A DNA stretch of 64,000 nt from Pseudomonas fluorescens. Lineage in GTDB: Bacteria; Pseudomonadota; Gammaproteobacteria; Pseudomonadales; Pseudomonadaceae. Under the pieces are notes generated by a model. The model made no database searches and was not told where the DNA came from. It saw nothing but the letters and a program-made list of their open reading frames with translations. A program made the translations under genes and the position numbers. Location of the stretch: the NCBI RefSeq assembly GCF_902497745.1, contig NZ_CABVHJ010000005.1, positions 310,001 through 374,000 on the forward strand. The letters are read 5' to 3'. This document shows positions 9,815 to 20,439 of the stretch, one piece after another; the first letter of the stretch is position 1, and each line of letters opens with the position of its first letter.

Positions 9815-10620
9815 TGCTTAAACAACGAATCATCACTGCGCTGATCCTGCTGCCGATTGCCTTGTGCGGGTTTTTCCTGCTGGAAGGCTCCGGTTTTGCG
9901 CTGTTCATCGGTCTGGTCGTGAGCCTGGGTGCTTGGGAGTGGGCGCGCCTGGCTGGCTTCGCCGCACAGTCGTTCCGTGTCGGCTATGCCGCTGTTGTTG
10001 CGCTGATGTTGTTCGTCATGTACGTGCTGCCGGGCCTCGCCCCTTGGGTGTTGGGTGCTTCGGTGTTGTGGTGGGCAGTGGCAACGTACCTGGTGCTGAC
10101 GTATCCGCGTTCGAGCGAGCGCTGGTCCACGGCGGCCACCAAACTGGTGATCGGCCTGCTGATTCTGCTGCCGGCCTGGCAAGGTCTGGTACAGATCAAG
10201 CAGTACCCGCTGGGTAACTGGCTGATTATGGCGGTGATGGTGCTGGTTTGGGGGGCCGATATCGGTGCCTACTTCTCTGGTCGAAAATTCGGCAAGCGCA
10301 AGCTGGCCCCGCAAGTCAGCCCGGGTAAAAGCTGGGAAGGCGTCTACGGTGGTCTGGCGCTGAGTCTGCTGATTACAGCGATTGTCGGTCTCGTGCGTGA
10401 CTGGACCGTCGCCGAGCTGCTTAAAGGCTTGATTGGCGCTGCGCTGATCGTCTTCATCTCCGTCGTCGGCGACCTGACCGAAAGCATGTTCAAGCGTCAG
10501 TCCGGCATCAAGGACAGCAGTAATCTGCTGCCCGGCCATGGCGGCGTGCTTGATCGCATCGACAGTCTGACCGCGGCAATTCCGGTGTTTGCCGTGCTTT
10601 TGTGGATGGCTGCACCGTGA
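9814..10620 (+). CDS. cdsA: Phosphatidate cytidylyltransferase (CDP-diglyceride synthase)
   Basis: CdsA makes CDP-diacylglycerol from phosphatidic acid and CTP at the inner membrane, the branch point to all phospholipids. The 268-aa protein is strongly hydrophobic, with about 7-8 membrane segments starting at residue 5. It ends with the family signature ([20 protein letters not shown], then GVLDRIDS), which holds the metal-binding aspartates. It overlaps uppS by one base and the proposed dxr start by four, so translation of the three genes is probably coupled. Confidence 0.95.
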   Translation: MLKQRIITALILLPIALCGFFLLEGSGFALFIGLVVSLGAWEWARLAGFAAQSFRVGYAAVVALMLFVMYVLPGLAPWVLGASVLWWAVATYLVLTYPRSSERWSTAATKLVIGLLILLPAWQGLVQIKQYPLGNWLIMAVMVLVWGADIGAYFSGRKFGKRKLAPQVSPGKSWEGVYGGLALSLLITAIVGLVRDWTVAELLKGLIGAALIVFISVVGDLTESMFKRQSGIKDSSNLLPGHGGVLDRIDSLTAAIPVFAVLLWMAAP

Positions 10621-11807
10621 GTCGTCCTCAACAGATTACCGTTCTCGGTGCGACGGGCTCGATCGGTCTGAGCACGCTGGATGTCATTGCTCGTCATCCT
10701 GAGCGTTATCAGGTTTTCGCGTTGAGTGGTTTCACGCGCCTCAGTGAGCTGTTCGCTTTGTGCGTGCGCCACGTGCCGCAGTTTGCCGTGGTTCCCGAGG
10801 CTGCTGCCGCGCGCGGCTTGCAGGACGATTTGCGTGCCGCCGGTTTACCGACCCGTGTGCTGGTGGGGGAGGAGGGGCTGTGCCAGGTCGCTGCTGCTCC
10901 GGAAGTCGATGCGGTGATGGCTGCGATCGTCGGTGCGGCAGGTTTGCGTCCGACCCTGGCGGCCGTCGAAGCTGGCAAGAAGATTCTCCTGGCCAATAAA
11001 GAGGCGCTGGTGATGTCCGGCGCCTTGTTCATGCAGGCGGTGCGCAAGAGTGGTTCGGTGTTGCTGCCGATCGACAGCGAACACAACGCGATTTTCCAGT
11101 GCATGCCACAGGATTTTGCCCGTGGATTGAGCTCGGTGGGTGTTCGTCGGATTTTGCTCACAGCCTCTGGCGGCCCGTTCCGACAGACGCCGATGAGTGA
11201 ACTGGCGCATGTTTCACCTGATCAGGCGTGTGCGCACCCGAATTGGTCCATGGGGCGCAAGATTTCGGTCGATTCGGCCAGCATGATGAATAAAGGCCTT
11301 GAACTGATCGAGGCCTGTTGGTTGTTTGATGCCAAGCCCTCGCAAGTCGAGGTAGTGATTCACCCGCAGAGCGTGATTCACTCGCTGGTCGATTATGTCG
11401 ACGGCTCGGTGCTGGCGCAGTTGGGTAATCCTGACATGCGTACGCCGATCGCCAACGCCCTGGCCTGGCCGGAACGCATTGATTCGGGCGTGGCACCGCT
11501 GGATCTGTTTGCTGTCGCGCGTCTGGACTTCGAAGCGCCGGATGAAGAGCGCTTCCCTTGTCTGCGTCTGGCACGGCAAGCTGCAGAGGCTGGCAACAGT
11601 GCGCCGGCGATGCTCAATGCGGCCAACGAAGTGGCGGTGGCAGCGTTTCTCGACGGACGGGTCCGTTACCTGGAAATCGCGAGTATCATCGAGGAGGTCT
11701 TGAGCCTCGAGCCGATCGTTGCACTGGCAGATCTCGATGCCGTGTTTACGGCTGATGCCAAGGCGCGAGCTCTGGCTGAGCAATGGTTGAAGCGTCACGA
11801 TCGATAG
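10617..11807 (+). CDS. dxr: 1-deoxy-D-xylulose-5-phosphate reductoisomerase
   Basis: Dxr converts DXP to methylerythritol phosphate with NADPH, the committed step of the MEP isoprenoid pathway and the target of fosmidomycin. I chose the GTG at 10617, which overlaps the cdsA stop (GTGA). It gives 396 aa beginning [17 protein letters not shown], the length of P. aeruginosa Dxr; an in-frame ATG at 10602 would add five residues. The NADPH motif GATGSIG is at 11-17. [23 protein letters not shown] and the [16 protein letters not shown] substrate-loop segments are present. ispD and ispF of the same pathway are also in this window. Confidence 0.95.
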   Translation: MSRPQQITVLGATGSIGLSTLDVIARHPERYQVFALSGFTRLSELFALCVRHVPQFAVVPEAAAARGLQDDLRAAGLPTRVLVGEEGLCQVAAAPEVDAVMAAIVGAAGLRPTLAAVEAGKKILLANKEALVMSGALFMQAVRKSGSVLLPIDSEHNAIFQCMPQDFARGLSSVGVRRILLTASGGPFRQTPMSELAHVSPDQACAHPNWSMGRKISVDSASMMNKGLELIEACWLFDAKPSQVEVVIHPQSVIHSLVDYVDGSVLAQLGNPDMRTPIANALAWPERIDSGVAPLDLFAVARLDFEAPDEERFPCLRLARQAAEAGNSAPAMLNAANEVAVAAFLDGRVRYLEIASIIEEVLSLEPIVALADLDAVFTADAKARALAEQWLKRHDR

Positions 11808-11861
11808 AATTTGCAACACAATGGCTACACGCGACACTGAACAGGATTGCGGAGAAAGTAG

Positions 11862-13214
11862 ATGAGCGCGCTCTATATGATTGCCGGCACCCTGATTGCC
11901 TTGGGTGTGCTGGTCACCTTTCACGAATTCGGCCACTTCTGGGTCGCGCGTCGCTGTGGCGTCAAGGTTCTGCGTTTCTCCGTAGGCTTCGGCATGCCGC
12001 TGCTGCGCTGGCACGACAAGCAGGGCACTGAGTTTGTGGTCGCAGCGATACCGCTGGGCGGCTACGTCAAAATGCTCGATGAGCGCGAAGGCGAAGTGCC
12101 GGTCGATCAGCTTGATCAGTCGTTCAACCGCAAATCCGTACGTCAGCGTATCGCTATTGTTGCGGCCGGCCCGATTGCCAACTTCCTGTTGGCATTGGTG
12201 TTCTTCTGGGTCTTGGCCATGCTCGGCAGCGAGCAGGTGCGCCCGGTCATCGGCGCGGTTGAACCCGGCAGTATCGCTGCCAGTGCCGGTTTGAGTGCAG
12301 GTGAGGAAATTGTCGCGGTCGATGGTGAGCCGACTTCCGGTTGGGCGGCCGTCAATCTGCAATTGGTCCGACGCCTCGGCGAAAGCGGTTCTCTGCAGTT
12401 GCTGGTGCGTGAGCAGGGTTCTACTGCGGATTCGCCGCGTGAGCTGAAGCTGGATAACTGGCTCAAAGGCGCTGATGAGCCGGATCCGATCCGCTCGCTG
12501 GGTATCCGTCCATGGCGCCCGGCTTTGCCGCCGGTGCTCGCCGAGCTTGATCCGAAAGGCCCGGCCCAGGCTGCTGGCCTGAAGACCGGTGACCGTCTGT
12601 TGGCTCTCGATGGTCAGGCGCTGAATGACTGGCAGCAGGTGGTCGACACCGTTCGTACGCGTCCTGATACCAAAATCATGCTGCGCATCGAGCGCGACGG
12701 TGCTCAAATCGACGTCCCGGTGACGCTGGCGGCGCGCGGTGAAAGCAAATCGCCGAGCGGTTATCTGGGGGCGGGTGTAAAAGCTGTCGACTGGCCGCCG
12801 GAGATGATTCGCGAGGTCAGTTACGGGCCTCTGGCTGCGATTGGCGAGGGTGCCCGTCGCACTTGGACCATGAGCATTCTGACGCTCGATTCGCTAAAGA
12901 AAATGCTGTTCGGCGAGCTCTCGGTAAAAAACTTGAGTGGACCGATAACCATTGCTAAAGTGGCGGGCGCTTCTGCCCAGTCGGGCGTCGCTGATTTCCT
13001 GAATTTCCTTGCTTATCTGAGTATTAGCCTGGGCGTTCTGAATTTGCTGCCCATTCCTGTACTGGATGGGGGGCATTTGTTGTTTTATCTGATCGAGTGG
13101 GCGCGTGGTCGTCCCTTGTCGGATCGGGTGCAAGGTTGGGGGATACAGATCGGTATCAGTTTGGTGGTCGGGGTGATGTTGCTTGCTCTGGTCAACGATC
13201 TGGGTCGACTGTAA
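11862..13214 (+). CDS. rseP: Regulator of sigma-E, intramembrane site-2 zinc protease
   Basis: RseP (450 aa, also called MucP in Pseudomonas) cuts the anti-sigma factor MucA/RseA within the membrane, releasing the envelope-stress sigma factor AlgU/RpoE. The zinc motif HEFGH is at residues 21-25 in the first membrane helix, and the third ligand is in NLLPIPVLDGGH near residue 401. Two PDZ domains lie between (about 105-195 and 200-285; the second contains AQAAGLKTGDRLLALDG). It sits directly before bamA, the usual gammaproteobacterial order. Confidence 0.96.
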   Translation: MSALYMIAGTLIALGVLVTFHEFGHFWVARRCGVKVLRFSVGFGMPLLRWHDKQGTEFVVAAIPLGGYVKMLDEREGEVPVDQLDQSFNRKSVRQRIAIVAAGPIANFLLALVFFWVLAMLGSEQVRPVIGAVEPGSIAASAGLSAGEEIVAVDGEPTSGWAAVNLQLVRRLGESGSLQLLVREQGSTADSPRELKLDNWLKGADEPDPIRSLGIRPWRPALPPVLAELDPKGPAQAAGLKTGDRLLALDGQALNDWQQVVDTVRTRPDTKIMLRIERDGAQIDVPVTLAARGESKSPSGYLGAGVKAVDWPPEMIREVSYGPLAAIGEGARRTWTMSILTLDSLKKMLFGELSVKNLSGPITIAKVAGASAQSGVADFLNFLAYLSISLGVLNLLPIPVLDGGHLLFYLIEWARGRPLSDRVQGWGIQIGISLVVGVMLLALVNDLGRL

Positions 13215-13288
13215 CGCTTCGCTGAATTGCGAATCTGCCGCATTTTGCGGCAGTTTGTTTATTGCCAGTTGGAATAAGAAAGGACTTC

Positions 13289-15664
13289 ATGAAACGTCTG
13301 CTGCTAACTGCGGTTCTCACCGTATTGATGATCGCCGAAGTTCACGCCGAGTCCTTCACTATCTCTGATATTCGCGTCAATGGCCTCCAGCGGGTCTCCG
13401 CGGGTAGCGTCTTTGGTGCCTTGCCGTTGAACGTCGGTGAGCAGGCGGATGATCGTCGCCTGGTGGAATCCACTCGTGCGTTGTTCAAAACCGGTTTCTT
13501 TCAAGATATCCAGCTGGGCCGCGAAGGCAACGTTCTGGTCATCACGGTCGTCGAACGTCCGTCGGTCGCCAGTATCGAGATCGAAGGCAACAAGGCGATC
13601 TCCACTGAAGACTTGATGAAAGGTCTCAAACAATCCGGTCTGGCCGAAGGCGAGATCTTCCAGCGCGCCACTCTCGAAGGTGTGCGTAACGAACTGCAGC
13701 GTCAGTACGTCGCGCAAGGTCGCTACTCGGCTACGGTCGATACCGAAGTGGTCTCGCAACCGCGTAACCGCGTTGGTCTGAAAGTGAAGATCAACGAAGG
13801 CACCGTTGCGGCCATTCAGCACATCAACGTGGTGGGCAACACGGTTTTCCCCGAGGAAGACCTGACCGACCTGTTCGAACTGAAAACCACCAACTGGCTG
13901 TCGTTCTTCAAGAACGACGACAAGTACGCCCGTGAAAAGCTTTCCGGTGACCTCGAGCGTCTGCGTTCCTACTATCTGGACCGTGGCTATATCAACATGG
14001 ATATCGCTTCGACCCAGGTGTCCATCACCCCGGACAAGAAGCACGTCTACATCACTGTCAACGTCACCGAAGGCGAGAAATACACCGTTCGTGACGTCAA
14101 GCTCAGCGGTGACCTGAAAGTTCCTGAAGATCAGGTCAAGTCCCTGCTGCTGGTGCAGAAAGGCCAAGTGTTCTCGCGCAAGCTGATGACCACCACATCC
14201 GAGCTGATCACCCGCCGTCTGGGTAACGAGGGTTACACCTTCGCCAACGTCAACGGCGTACCGCAGCCGCATGATGATGACCACACCGTCGACATCCTGT
14301 TTGCTGTTGATCCGGGCAAGCGTGCCTACGTCAACCGCATCAACTTCCGTGGCAACACCAAGTCCGAGGACGAAGTGCTGCGTCGTGAAATGCGTCAGAT
14401 GGAAGGTGGCTGGGCTTCGACCTACCTGATCGACCAATCCAAGACTCGTCTTGAGCGTCTTGGCTTCTTCAAGGAAGTCAACGTTGAAACTCCGGCTGTG
14501 CCAGGTGTCGACGACCAGGTTGACGTGAACTACGCCGTTGAAGAGCAGGCTTCCGGTTCGATTACCGCCAGTGTCGGTTTCGCCCAGAGTGCCGGTCTGA
14601 TCCTCGGTGGTTCGATCACCCAGAACAACTTCCTCGGTACTGGTAACCGCGTCAGCATCGGCCTGACCCGCAGCGAATACCAGAGCCGCTACAACTTCGG
14701 CTACGTTGACCCGTACTGGACCGCCGATGGCGTGAGCCTGGGTTACAACGCGTTCTATCGCACCACTGACTACAAAGACCTCGATGTCGACGTAGCAAGC
14801 TATGCGGTAGACAGCCTGGGTGCCGGCGTCAACGTTGGCTACCCGATCAGCGAAACTTCGCGTCTGACCTTTGGCCTGTCGGTTCAGCAGGACGAGATCA
14901 AGACCGGTACCTACACCGTTGACGAAATTTTCGACTTCGTTAACAAGGAAGGCGACAAGTACCTGAACTTCAAGGCGTCGGCCGGCTGGTCCGAGTCGAC
15001 CCTGAACAAAGGCGTACTGCCGACCCGTGGCCGTTCCCAGAGCCTGACCCTGGAAACCACCGTGCCGGGCAGCGACCTGTCGTTCTACAAGCTTGATTAT
15101 CGCGGTCAGTTGTTCCAGCCGATCAGCGAGAACTACACCCTGCGTCTGCATACCGAGCTGGGTTATGGCGACGGATACGGCGGGACCGATGGCTTGCCGT
15201 TCTATGAAAACTACTATGCTGGTGGTTTCAACTCGGTTCGTGGCTTCAAGGACAGCACTCTCGGTCCACGCAGTACGCCGAGCCGTGGTACCAACCCGGG
15301 CACGCTCGCTGACCCTGACCAGGATCCGCTGCCGTTCGGTGGTAACGTCCTGATCCAGGGTGGTGTCGAGGTTCTGTTCCCGCTGCCATTCGTGAAAGAT
15401 CAGCGCTCTCTGCGTACTTCGGTATTCTGGGATGTGGGTAACGTATTTGACTCGCAGTGCAAGGACACTACCAATGCGAATGGCTCGTCGTCGAACACCA
15501 AGTGTAACGACATCAGCCTGAGCAACATGGCCAGTTCCGTGGGTGTGGGTGTGACCTGGGTCACCGCACTGGGTCCTCTGAGCTTCGCGTTGGCCATGCC
15601 GATCAAGAAGCCGGATGAGGCTGAAACTCAAGTGTTCCAATTCTCCCTCGGCCAGACGTTCTAA
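13289..15664 (+). CDS. bamA: Outer membrane protein assembly factor BamA
   Basis: BamA is the essential core of the BAM complex, which folds beta-barrel proteins into the outer membrane. From the ATG at 13289 it is 791 aa, with a signal peptide (MKRLLLTAVLTVLMIAEVHA, cleaved before ESF). Five POTRA domains fill about residues 21-420, and the C-terminal 16-strand barrel ends in phenylalanine (FSLGQTF). The barrel L6 motif VRGF is present in FNSVRGFKDSTLGPR. AAGAAAGGA precedes the start; an in-frame start at 13262 would spoil the signal peptide. skp follows. Confidence 0.97.
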   Translation: MKRLLLTAVLTVLMIAEVHAESFTISDIRVNGLQRVSAGSVFGALPLNVGEQADDRRLVESTRALFKTGFFQDIQLGREGNVLVITVVERPSVASIEIEGNKAISTEDLMKGLKQSGLAEGEIFQRATLEGVRNELQRQYVAQGRYSATVDTEVVSQPRNRVGLKVKINEGTVAAIQHINVVGNTVFPEEDLTDLFELKTTNWLSFFKNDDKYAREKLSGDLERLRSYYLDRGYINMDIASTQVSITPDKKHVYITVNVTEGEKYTVRDVKLSGDLKVPEDQVKSLLLVQKGQVFSRKLMTTTSELITRRLGNEGYTFANVNGVPQPHDDDHTVDILFAVDPGKRAYVNRINFRGNTKSEDEVLRREMRQMEGGWASTYLIDQSKTRLERLGFFKEVNVETPAVPGVDDQVDVNYAVEEQASGSITASVGFAQSAGLILGGSITQNNFLGTGNRVSIGLTRSEYQSRYNFGYVDPYWTADGVSLGYNAFYRTTDYKDLDVDVASYAVDSLGAGVNVGYPISETSRLTFGLSVQQDEIKTGTYTVDEIFDFVNKEGDKYLNFKASAGWSESTLNKGVLPTRGRSQSLTLETTVPGSDLSFYKLDYRGQLFQPISENYTLRLHTELGYGDGYGGTDGLPFYENYYAGGFNSVRGFKDSTLGPRSTPSRGTNPGTLADPDQDPLPFGGNVLIQGGVEVLFPLPFVKDQRSLRTSVFWDVGNVFDSQCKDTTNANGSSSNTKCNDISLSNMASSVGVGVTWVTALGPLSFALAMPIKKPDEAETQVFQFSLGQTF

Positions 15665-15709
15665 GCGTCTGACCCAAGATAACGACAATGGATTTTGTAG
15701 GAGTGCATC

Positions 15710-16213
15710 GTGCGTAAGTTGACTCAATTGGTTCTCCTGGCCTCCTTGATGGTGGCAGGCCCGGCGTTTGCCGACATGAAAATTGCCGTTCTGAACTATC
15801 AGATGGCCTTGCTCGAATCCGACGCTGCGAAGAAGTACGCCGTGGATGCCGAGAAGAAGTTCGGTCCGCAACTGACCAAACTGAAAACGCTGGAAAGCAG
15901 TGCCAAGGGCATTCAGGACCGTCTGATGGCCGGTGGCGACAAAATGCAGCAAGGTGAACGCGAGCGTCTGGAGCTGGAATTCAAGCAAAAGGCCCGTGAC
16001 TTCCAGTTCCAGTCCAAGGAACTGAACGAAGCCAAAGCTGTTGCCGACCGCGAAATGCTCAAGCAACTGAAGCCGAAACTGGATAGCGCAGTGGAAGAAG
16101 TCATCAAGAAAGGTGGTTTTGACCTGGTGTTCGAGCGTGGCGCAGTGATTGATGTCAAACCACAGTACGACATCACGCGCCAGGTTATCGAGCGCATGAA
16201 TCAGCTGAAGTAA
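15710..16213 (+). CDS. skp: Periplasmic chaperone Skp/OmpH
   Basis: Skp is a trimeric holdase that escorts unfolded outer-membrane proteins through the periplasm to BamA. The 167-aa protein starts at a GTG with TAGGAG upstream and has a signal peptide (MRKLTQLVLLASLMVAGPAFA, about 21 residues). A long charged coiled-coil region (about 40-140) fits the tentacle-like structure. It lies between bamA and lpxD, as in other gammaproteobacteria, and its stop is 3 bp before lpxD. Confidence 0.93.
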   Translation: MRKLTQLVLLASLMVAGPAFADMKIAVLNYQMALLESDAAKKYAVDAEKKFGPQLTKLKTLESSAKGIQDRLMAGGDKMQQGERERLELEFKQKARDFQFQSKELNEAKAVADREMLKQLKPKLDSAVEEVIKKGGFDLVFERGAVIDVKPQYDITRQVIERMNQLK

Positions 16214-16216
16214 CCC

Positions 16217-17272
16217 ATGACCGTGACTATCAAGCTCGGCCAGTTGGCCGAGTTCCTCGGCGCCACCCTGCGTGGCGACCCTGAGAAGCAAATTACTGGG
16301 CTAGCCACTTTGCAAGAGGCTGGCCCAGCTCAGTTGAGCTTTCTGGCAAACCCTCAATATCGCAAATACCTGGCAGGCTCGCAGGCAGCAGCACTGCTGC
16401 TCAAAGAGGCCGATGCCGAAGGTTTTGCCGGTAATGCGTTGGTGGTGCCTGATCCTTATCTGGCTTACGCACGCATCTCACACTTGTTCGATCCCAAGCC
16501 AAAAGCCGCTGCAGGTATCCATCCCTCGGCGGTCATTGCGGCAGATGCAGTGGTTGATCCAACCGCCAGCGTCGGTCCATTCGTGGTGATCGAGGCCGGC
16601 GCGCGGATCGGTGCGCAAGTGACACTGGGCGCGCATTGCGTCATCGGTGCACGTAGCGAAATCGGTGAGGGCGGCTGGCTCGCTCCACGCGTGACGCTGT
16701 ATCACGACGTACGCATCGGCAAGCGTGTAGTGATTCAGTCCGGTGCCGTGCTTGGTGGTGAAGGCTTCGGCTTCGCCAACGAAAAGGGTATCTGGCAGAA
16801 GATCGCCCAGATCGGTGGCGTGGCCATCGGCGACGATGTCGAGATTGGCGTGAACACTGCCATCGACCGTGGTGCACTGGCCGATACGGTGATCGGTAAT
16901 GGCGTGAAGCTCGACAACCAGATCCAGATCGCGCACAACGTTCAGGTCGGTGATCACACCGCCATGGCGGCGTGCGTCGGGATCTCCGGCAGCACCAAAA
17001 TCGGCAAGCATTGCATGCTCGCCGGCGGTGTCGGGCTGGTTGGCCACATTGATATTTGCGACAACGTTTTCCTGACTGGAATGACCATGGTGACCCACTC
17101 GATTACCGAGCCGGGTGCCTATTCTTCCGGCACAGCCATGCAACCGGCGGCCGAATGGCGCAAAAGCGCGGCCCGCATTCGTCAGCTCGATGACATCGCG
17201 CGGCGTTTGAAACAGCTGGAAAAGCGCGTAGGGGAAGTGACCCCTGACGGCAATGCTTCATCAGATGGCTGA
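16217..17272 (+). CDS. lpxD: UDP-3-O-(3-hydroxyacyl)glucosamine N-acyltransferase
   Basis: LpxD adds the second 3-hydroxyacyl chain (N-linked) to UDP-3-O-acylglucosamine in lipid A synthesis. The 351-aa protein has an N-terminal uridine-binding domain (about 1-100), then a left-handed beta-helix of hexapeptide repeats ([17 protein letters not shown] onward). The catalytic histidine is expected in [16 protein letters not shown]-terminal helix with [18 protein letters not shown], probably the trimer tail, completes it. It is followed by fabZ, lpxA and lpxB, the standard lpx cluster. Confidence 0.96.
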   Translation: MTVTIKLGQLAEFLGATLRGDPEKQITGLATLQEAGPAQLSFLANPQYRKYLAGSQAAALLLKEADAEGFAGNALVVPDPYLAYARISHLFDPKPKAAAGIHPSAVIAADAVVDPTASVGPFVVIEAGARIGAQVTLGAHCVIGARSEIGEGGWLAPRVTLYHDVRIGKRVVIQSGAVLGGEGFGFANEKGIWQKIAQIGGVAIGDDVEIGVNTAIDRGALADTVIGNGVKLDNQIQIAHNVQVGDHTAMAACVGISGSTKIGKHCMLAGGVGLVGHIDICDNVFLTGMTMVTHSITEPGAYSSGTAMQPAAEWRKSAARIRQLDDIARRLKQLEKRVGEVTPDGNASSDG

Positions 17273-17378
17273 TACCATTTCCATATCAAGTGTGCACAGC
17301 CGCTAGACTGCCTCCTTGATTTGCTAGAGGAGTGCGCGTCAGTCGCGCTCCCAATCTTTACATAGGCTTCCCCCCGAA

Positions 17379-17819
17379 ATGATGGACATCAACGAGATTC
17401 GCGAATACCTGCCTCACCGTTACCCGTTCCTGCTGGTGGATCGGGTGGTGGAACTGGACACTGAAGGCAAGCGCATTCGCGCCTACAAGAATGTCAGCAT
17501 CAATGAGCCGTTCTTCAATGGTCACTTCCCTGCGCATCCAATCATGCCGGGCGTGCTGATCATTGAAGCGATGGCTCAGGCTGCCGGGATCCTCGGTTTC
17601 AAAATGCTTGATGTGAAGCCTGCCGACGGCACGCTCTACTACTTCGTCGGTTCCGACAAGCTGCGCTTCCGCCAGCCTGTGTTGCCGGGCGATCAGCTGA
17701 TTCTCGAAGCCAAGTTCATCAGCTGCAAGCGTCAGATCTGGAAGTTCGAATGCCAGGCTTCGGTCGACGGCAAGCCGGTCTGCTCGGCTGAAATCATCTG
17801 CGCGGAACGCAAGCTATGA
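17379..17819 (+). CDS. fabZ: 3-hydroxyacyl-ACP dehydratase FabZ
   Basis: FabZ dehydrates 3-hydroxyacyl-ACP in fatty acid synthesis and competes with LpxA for the same substrate, which is why the genes are paired. The 146-aa hot-dog protein shows [13 protein letters not shown] and the active-site [20 protein letters not shown], with catalytic His49 and Glu63. Two adjacent ATGs (17379, 17382) are possible starts and differ by one residue. The 106 bp after lpxD may hold a separate promoter. The gene overlaps lpxA by 4 bp. Confidence 0.97.
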   Translation: MMDINEIREYLPHRYPFLLVDRVVELDTEGKRIRAYKNVSINEPFFNGHFPAHPIMPGVLIIEAMAQAAGILGFKMLDVKPADGTLYYFVGSDKLRFRQPVLPGDQLILEAKFISCKRQIWKFECQASVDGKPVCSAEIICAERKL

Positions 17820-18592
17820 GTTTGATTGACCCTCGCGCAATCATCGATCCGTCGGCCGTTCTGGCTGATGGCGTCGAGGTCGGCCCGTGGTCGATCATCG
17901 GCGCAGGTGTGGAAATCGGCGAGGGTACCGTGATCGGGCCGCATGTAATCCTCAAAGGCCCGACCCGCATCGGCAAGCACAATCGCATCTACCAGTTTTC
18001 CTCGGTAGGCGAAGACACGCCCGATCTGAAGTACAAGGGTGAAGAAACCCGTCTGGTGATCGGTGATCACAACGTCATCCGCGAAGGCGTGACGATTCAC
18101 CGTGGCACCGTGCAGGACCGTTCGGAAACCACGCTGGGCGATCACAACCTGATCATGGCCTACGCGCACATCGGGCATGACAGCGTCATCGGCAATCATT
18201 GCATTCTGGTCAACAACACCGCGTTGGCCGGGCATGTACATGTGGATGACTGGGCGATCCTTTCCGGATTCACCCTGGTTCACCAGTATTGCCACATCGG
18301 CGCTCACAGCTTTTCCGGTATGGGCACCGCGATCGGCAAGGACGTTCCGGCGTTCGTCACTGTGTTCGGCAATCCCGCAGAAGCGCGCAGCATGAACTTC
18401 GAAGGCATGCGCCGTCGCGGTTTCAGCGAAGACGCGATTCATACCCTGCGTCGCGCTTACAAAACCGTCTATCGCCAAGGCCTGACGGTCGAACAGGCGC
18501 TGGCCGAACTGGCTGAACCTGCTGCGCAGTACCCGGAAGTGGCGATATTCCGCGACTCCATCCAGTCGTCGACTCGCGGCATCACGCGCTGA
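17816..18592 (+). CDS. lpxA: UDP-N-acetylglucosamine O-acyltransferase
   Basis: LpxA transfers a 3-hydroxyacyl chain from ACP to UDP-GlcNAc, the first step of lipid A synthesis. The 258-aa protein is a left-handed beta-helix of hexapeptide repeats with a C-terminal helical part. The catalytic histidine is His121 in [10 protein letters not shown]. Residue 169 is Met ([14 protein letters not shown]), the same residue at the same position as the P. aeruginosa hydrocarbon ruler, which selects 10-carbon chains. It overlaps fabZ by 4 bp and is followed by lpxB after 2 bp. Confidence 0.97.
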   Translation: MSLIDPRAIIDPSAVLADGVEVGPWSIIGAGVEIGEGTVIGPHVILKGPTRIGKHNRIYQFSSVGEDTPDLKYKGEETRLVIGDHNVIREGVTIHRGTVQDRSETTLGDHNLIMAYAHIGHDSVIGNHCILVNNTALAGHVHVDDWAILSGFTLVHQYCHIGAHSFSGMGTAIGKDVPAFVTVFGNPAEARSMNFEGMRRRGFSEDAIHTLRRAYKTVYRQGLTVEQALAELAEPAAQYPEVAIFRDSIQSSTRGITR

Positions 18593-18594
18593 TC

Positions 18595-19725
18595 ATGGCC
18601 AATCTGCGTATTGCGCTGGTGGCGGGTGAAGCTTCCGGTGACATTCTCGGCGCCGGTCTCATGCGCGCCCTCAAGGCACAGCATCCGGCGGTCGAGTTCA
18701 TCGGCGTCGGCGGGCCGTTGATGCAAGCTGAAGGCCTGACTTCGTACTTTCCCATGGAGCGTCTGTCGGTCATGGGGCTGGTGGAAGTCCTTGGTCGCCT
18801 GCGCGAGTTGCTCAAGCGCCGCAAGGATCTGATCGCCACGCTGATCGCCGAGAAGCCGGACGTGTTTATCGGCATCGACGCGCCGGACTTCAACCTCAAT
18901 ATCGAACTCAAGCTGCGTCAGGCCGGGATCAAAACCGTGCATTACGTCAGCCCTTCGGTGTGGGCATGGCGGCAGAAGCGTGTACTGAAGATTCGCGAAG
19001 GTTGCGATCTGATGCTGACGCTGTTGCCATTCGAAGCCAGATTTTACGAAGAGAAAGGCGTACCGGTACGGTTCGTCGGCCACACGCTGGCCGATACCAT
19101 CCCACTGGAAGCTGATCGCGCGGCGGCCCGTGCCGAACTGGGCTTGCCCGACGGCCCGCTGGTGGCATTGATGCCCGGCAGCCGTGGCGGCGAAGTGTCC
19201 CGACTGGGCGCGCTGTTCCTCGATACTGCTGAACGTCTGCGTGCATTGCGCCCGGGTTTGCGCTTTGTCATTCCGTGCGCCAATGCGGAACGCCGCGCGC
19301 AGCTTGAAGAGCTGCTCGCTGGCCGGGATCTGCCGGTGACCCTGCTCGATGGCAAATCTCATCTGGCTCTGGCCGCGTGCAACGCCGTGTTGATCGCCTC
19401 CGGCACCGCCACCCTTGAAGCGCTGTTGTACAAGCGGCCGATGGTGGTGGCGTACCGCCTGGCACCGCTGACGTTCTGGATACTTAAGCGCATGGTCAAG
19501 AGCCCGTATGTGTCCTTGCCGAACCTGCTGGCCCAGCGTCTGCTGGTGCCAGAATTGTTGCAGGATGATGCGACGGTCGAAGCACTGGCGCAGACCCTGT
19601 CGCCATTGATCGAAGGTGGCGAAGAACAGACGCGCGGCTTCGACGAGATCCATCGCACACTGCGCCTGGACGCCTCCAATCAGGCGGCGGATGCCGTCCT
19701 CAACCTGATCGGTCAGACACGATGA
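18595..19725 (+). CDS. lpxB: Lipid-A-disaccharide synthase
   Basis: LpxB (376 aa) is a GT-B glycosyltransferase (family GT19) on the inner face of the inner membrane. It joins UDP-2,3-diacylglucosamine to lipid X, forming the lipid A disaccharide. Visible features are the N-terminal [15 protein letters not shown], a hydrophobic membrane-contacting segment with [13 protein letters not shown], and the donor-site [13 protein letters not shown] and [11 protein letters not shown] motifs. It begins 2 bp after lpxA and overlaps rnhB by 4 bp. Confidence 0.96.
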   Translation: MANLRIALVAGEASGDILGAGLMRALKAQHPAVEFIGVGGPLMQAEGLTSYFPMERLSVMGLVEVLGRLRELLKRRKDLIATLIAEKPDVFIGIDAPDFNLNIELKLRQAGIKTVHYVSPSVWAWRQKRVLKIREGCDLMLTLLPFEARFYEEKGVPVRFVGHTLADTIPLEADRAAARAELGLPDGPLVALMPGSRGGEVSRLGALFLDTAERLRALRPGLRFVIPCANAERRAQLEELLAGRDLPVTLLDGKSHLALAACNAVLIASGTATLEALLYKRPMVVAYRLAPLTFWILKRMVKSPYVSLPNLLAQRLLVPELLQDDATVEALAQTLSPLIEGGEEQTRGFDEIHRTLRLDASNQAADAVLNLIGQTR

Positions 19726-20363
19726 ACAAGACAAGCATGCAGATGGGCCTGGATTTCACCCTGGTCGCCGAAGTCGACGAACTGGTCGCCGGTGTCGATG
19801 AAGTCGGTCGTGGCCCGTTGTGCGGGGCCGTGGTCACGGCAGCGGTGATCCTCGATCCGAACCGCCCGATCCTCGGGCTCAACGATTCGAAGAAGCTCAC
19901 CGAAGCCAAGCGCGAAAAGCTCTACGACGAAATCATCGAGAAATCCCTGAGCTGGTGCATCGCCCGCGCCGAAGTCGAAGAAATCGACGAGCTGAACATT
20001 CTCCACGCGACCATGCTGGCCATGCAGCGCGCAGTGGCTGGTCTGCACATTCAGCCGAAACTGGCGATGATCGACGGCAACCGCTGCCCGCAATTGCCGA
20101 TGCGCGCCGAAGCGGTGGTGCAGGGCGACGGCAAGGTGCCGGCCATCGCTGCCGCGTCGATTCTCGCTAAAGTCAGTCGCGACCGCGAAATGGCCGCTTT
20201 CGAATTGATCTACCCGGGTTACGGCATCGGCGGCCACAAAGGCTACCCGACGCCCGTTCATCTGGAAGCCTTGGTACGGCTCGGCCCGACGCCGATTCAC
20301 CGACGCTCGTTCGCCCCGGTTCGTCAGGCTTATGAAGCGCTCGAAGGCCTGACACAGGTTTAG
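19722..20363 (+). CDS. rnhB: Ribonuclease HII
   Basis: RNase HII nicks DNA at misincorporated ribonucleotides and degrades RNA in RNA-DNA hybrids. The 213-aa protein has the metal-binding [14 protein letters not shown] motif (an Asp-Glu pair), [22 protein letters not shown], and [13 protein letters not shown]. The start overlaps the lpxB stop (ATGA). It precedes dnaE, a linkage shared by many gammaproteobacteria. A GC-rich hairpin follows it at 20388. Confidence 0.96.
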   Translation: MNKTSMQMGLDFTLVAEVDELVAGVDEVGRGPLCGAVVTAAVILDPNRPILGLNDSKKLTEAKREKLYDEIIEKSLSWCIARAEVEEIDELNILHATMLAMQRAVAGLHIQPKLAMIDGNRCPQLPMRAEAVVQGDGKVPAIAAASILAKVSRDREMAAFELIYPGYGIGGHKGYPTPVHLEALVRLGPTPIHRRSFAPVRQAYEALEGLTQV

Positions 20364-20387
20364 TCGCAAGGCTGATGTTTTGTTCGA

Positions 20388-20415
20388 GGCCCGGTACAAT
20401 CCGGGCCTTGTTGTC
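20388..20415 (+). terminator. Weak terminator-like hairpin after rnhB
   Basis: GGCCCGG and CCGGGCC form a 7-bp stem around a 6-nt loop, followed by TTGTTGTCT. The T run is broken, so termination is probably partial before dnaE. Confidence 0.45.
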
Positions 20416-20439
20416 TCTATGTAACTGGACAGGATCACT

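Noticed and set aside
13304..16291. 995-codon minus-strand open frame opposite bamA and skp
   Set aside because: It is entirely antisense to two confidently identified genes; its composition (rich in Q, R, H, V, G) is the usual GC-rich codon-bias shadow, and it has no recognisable domain.
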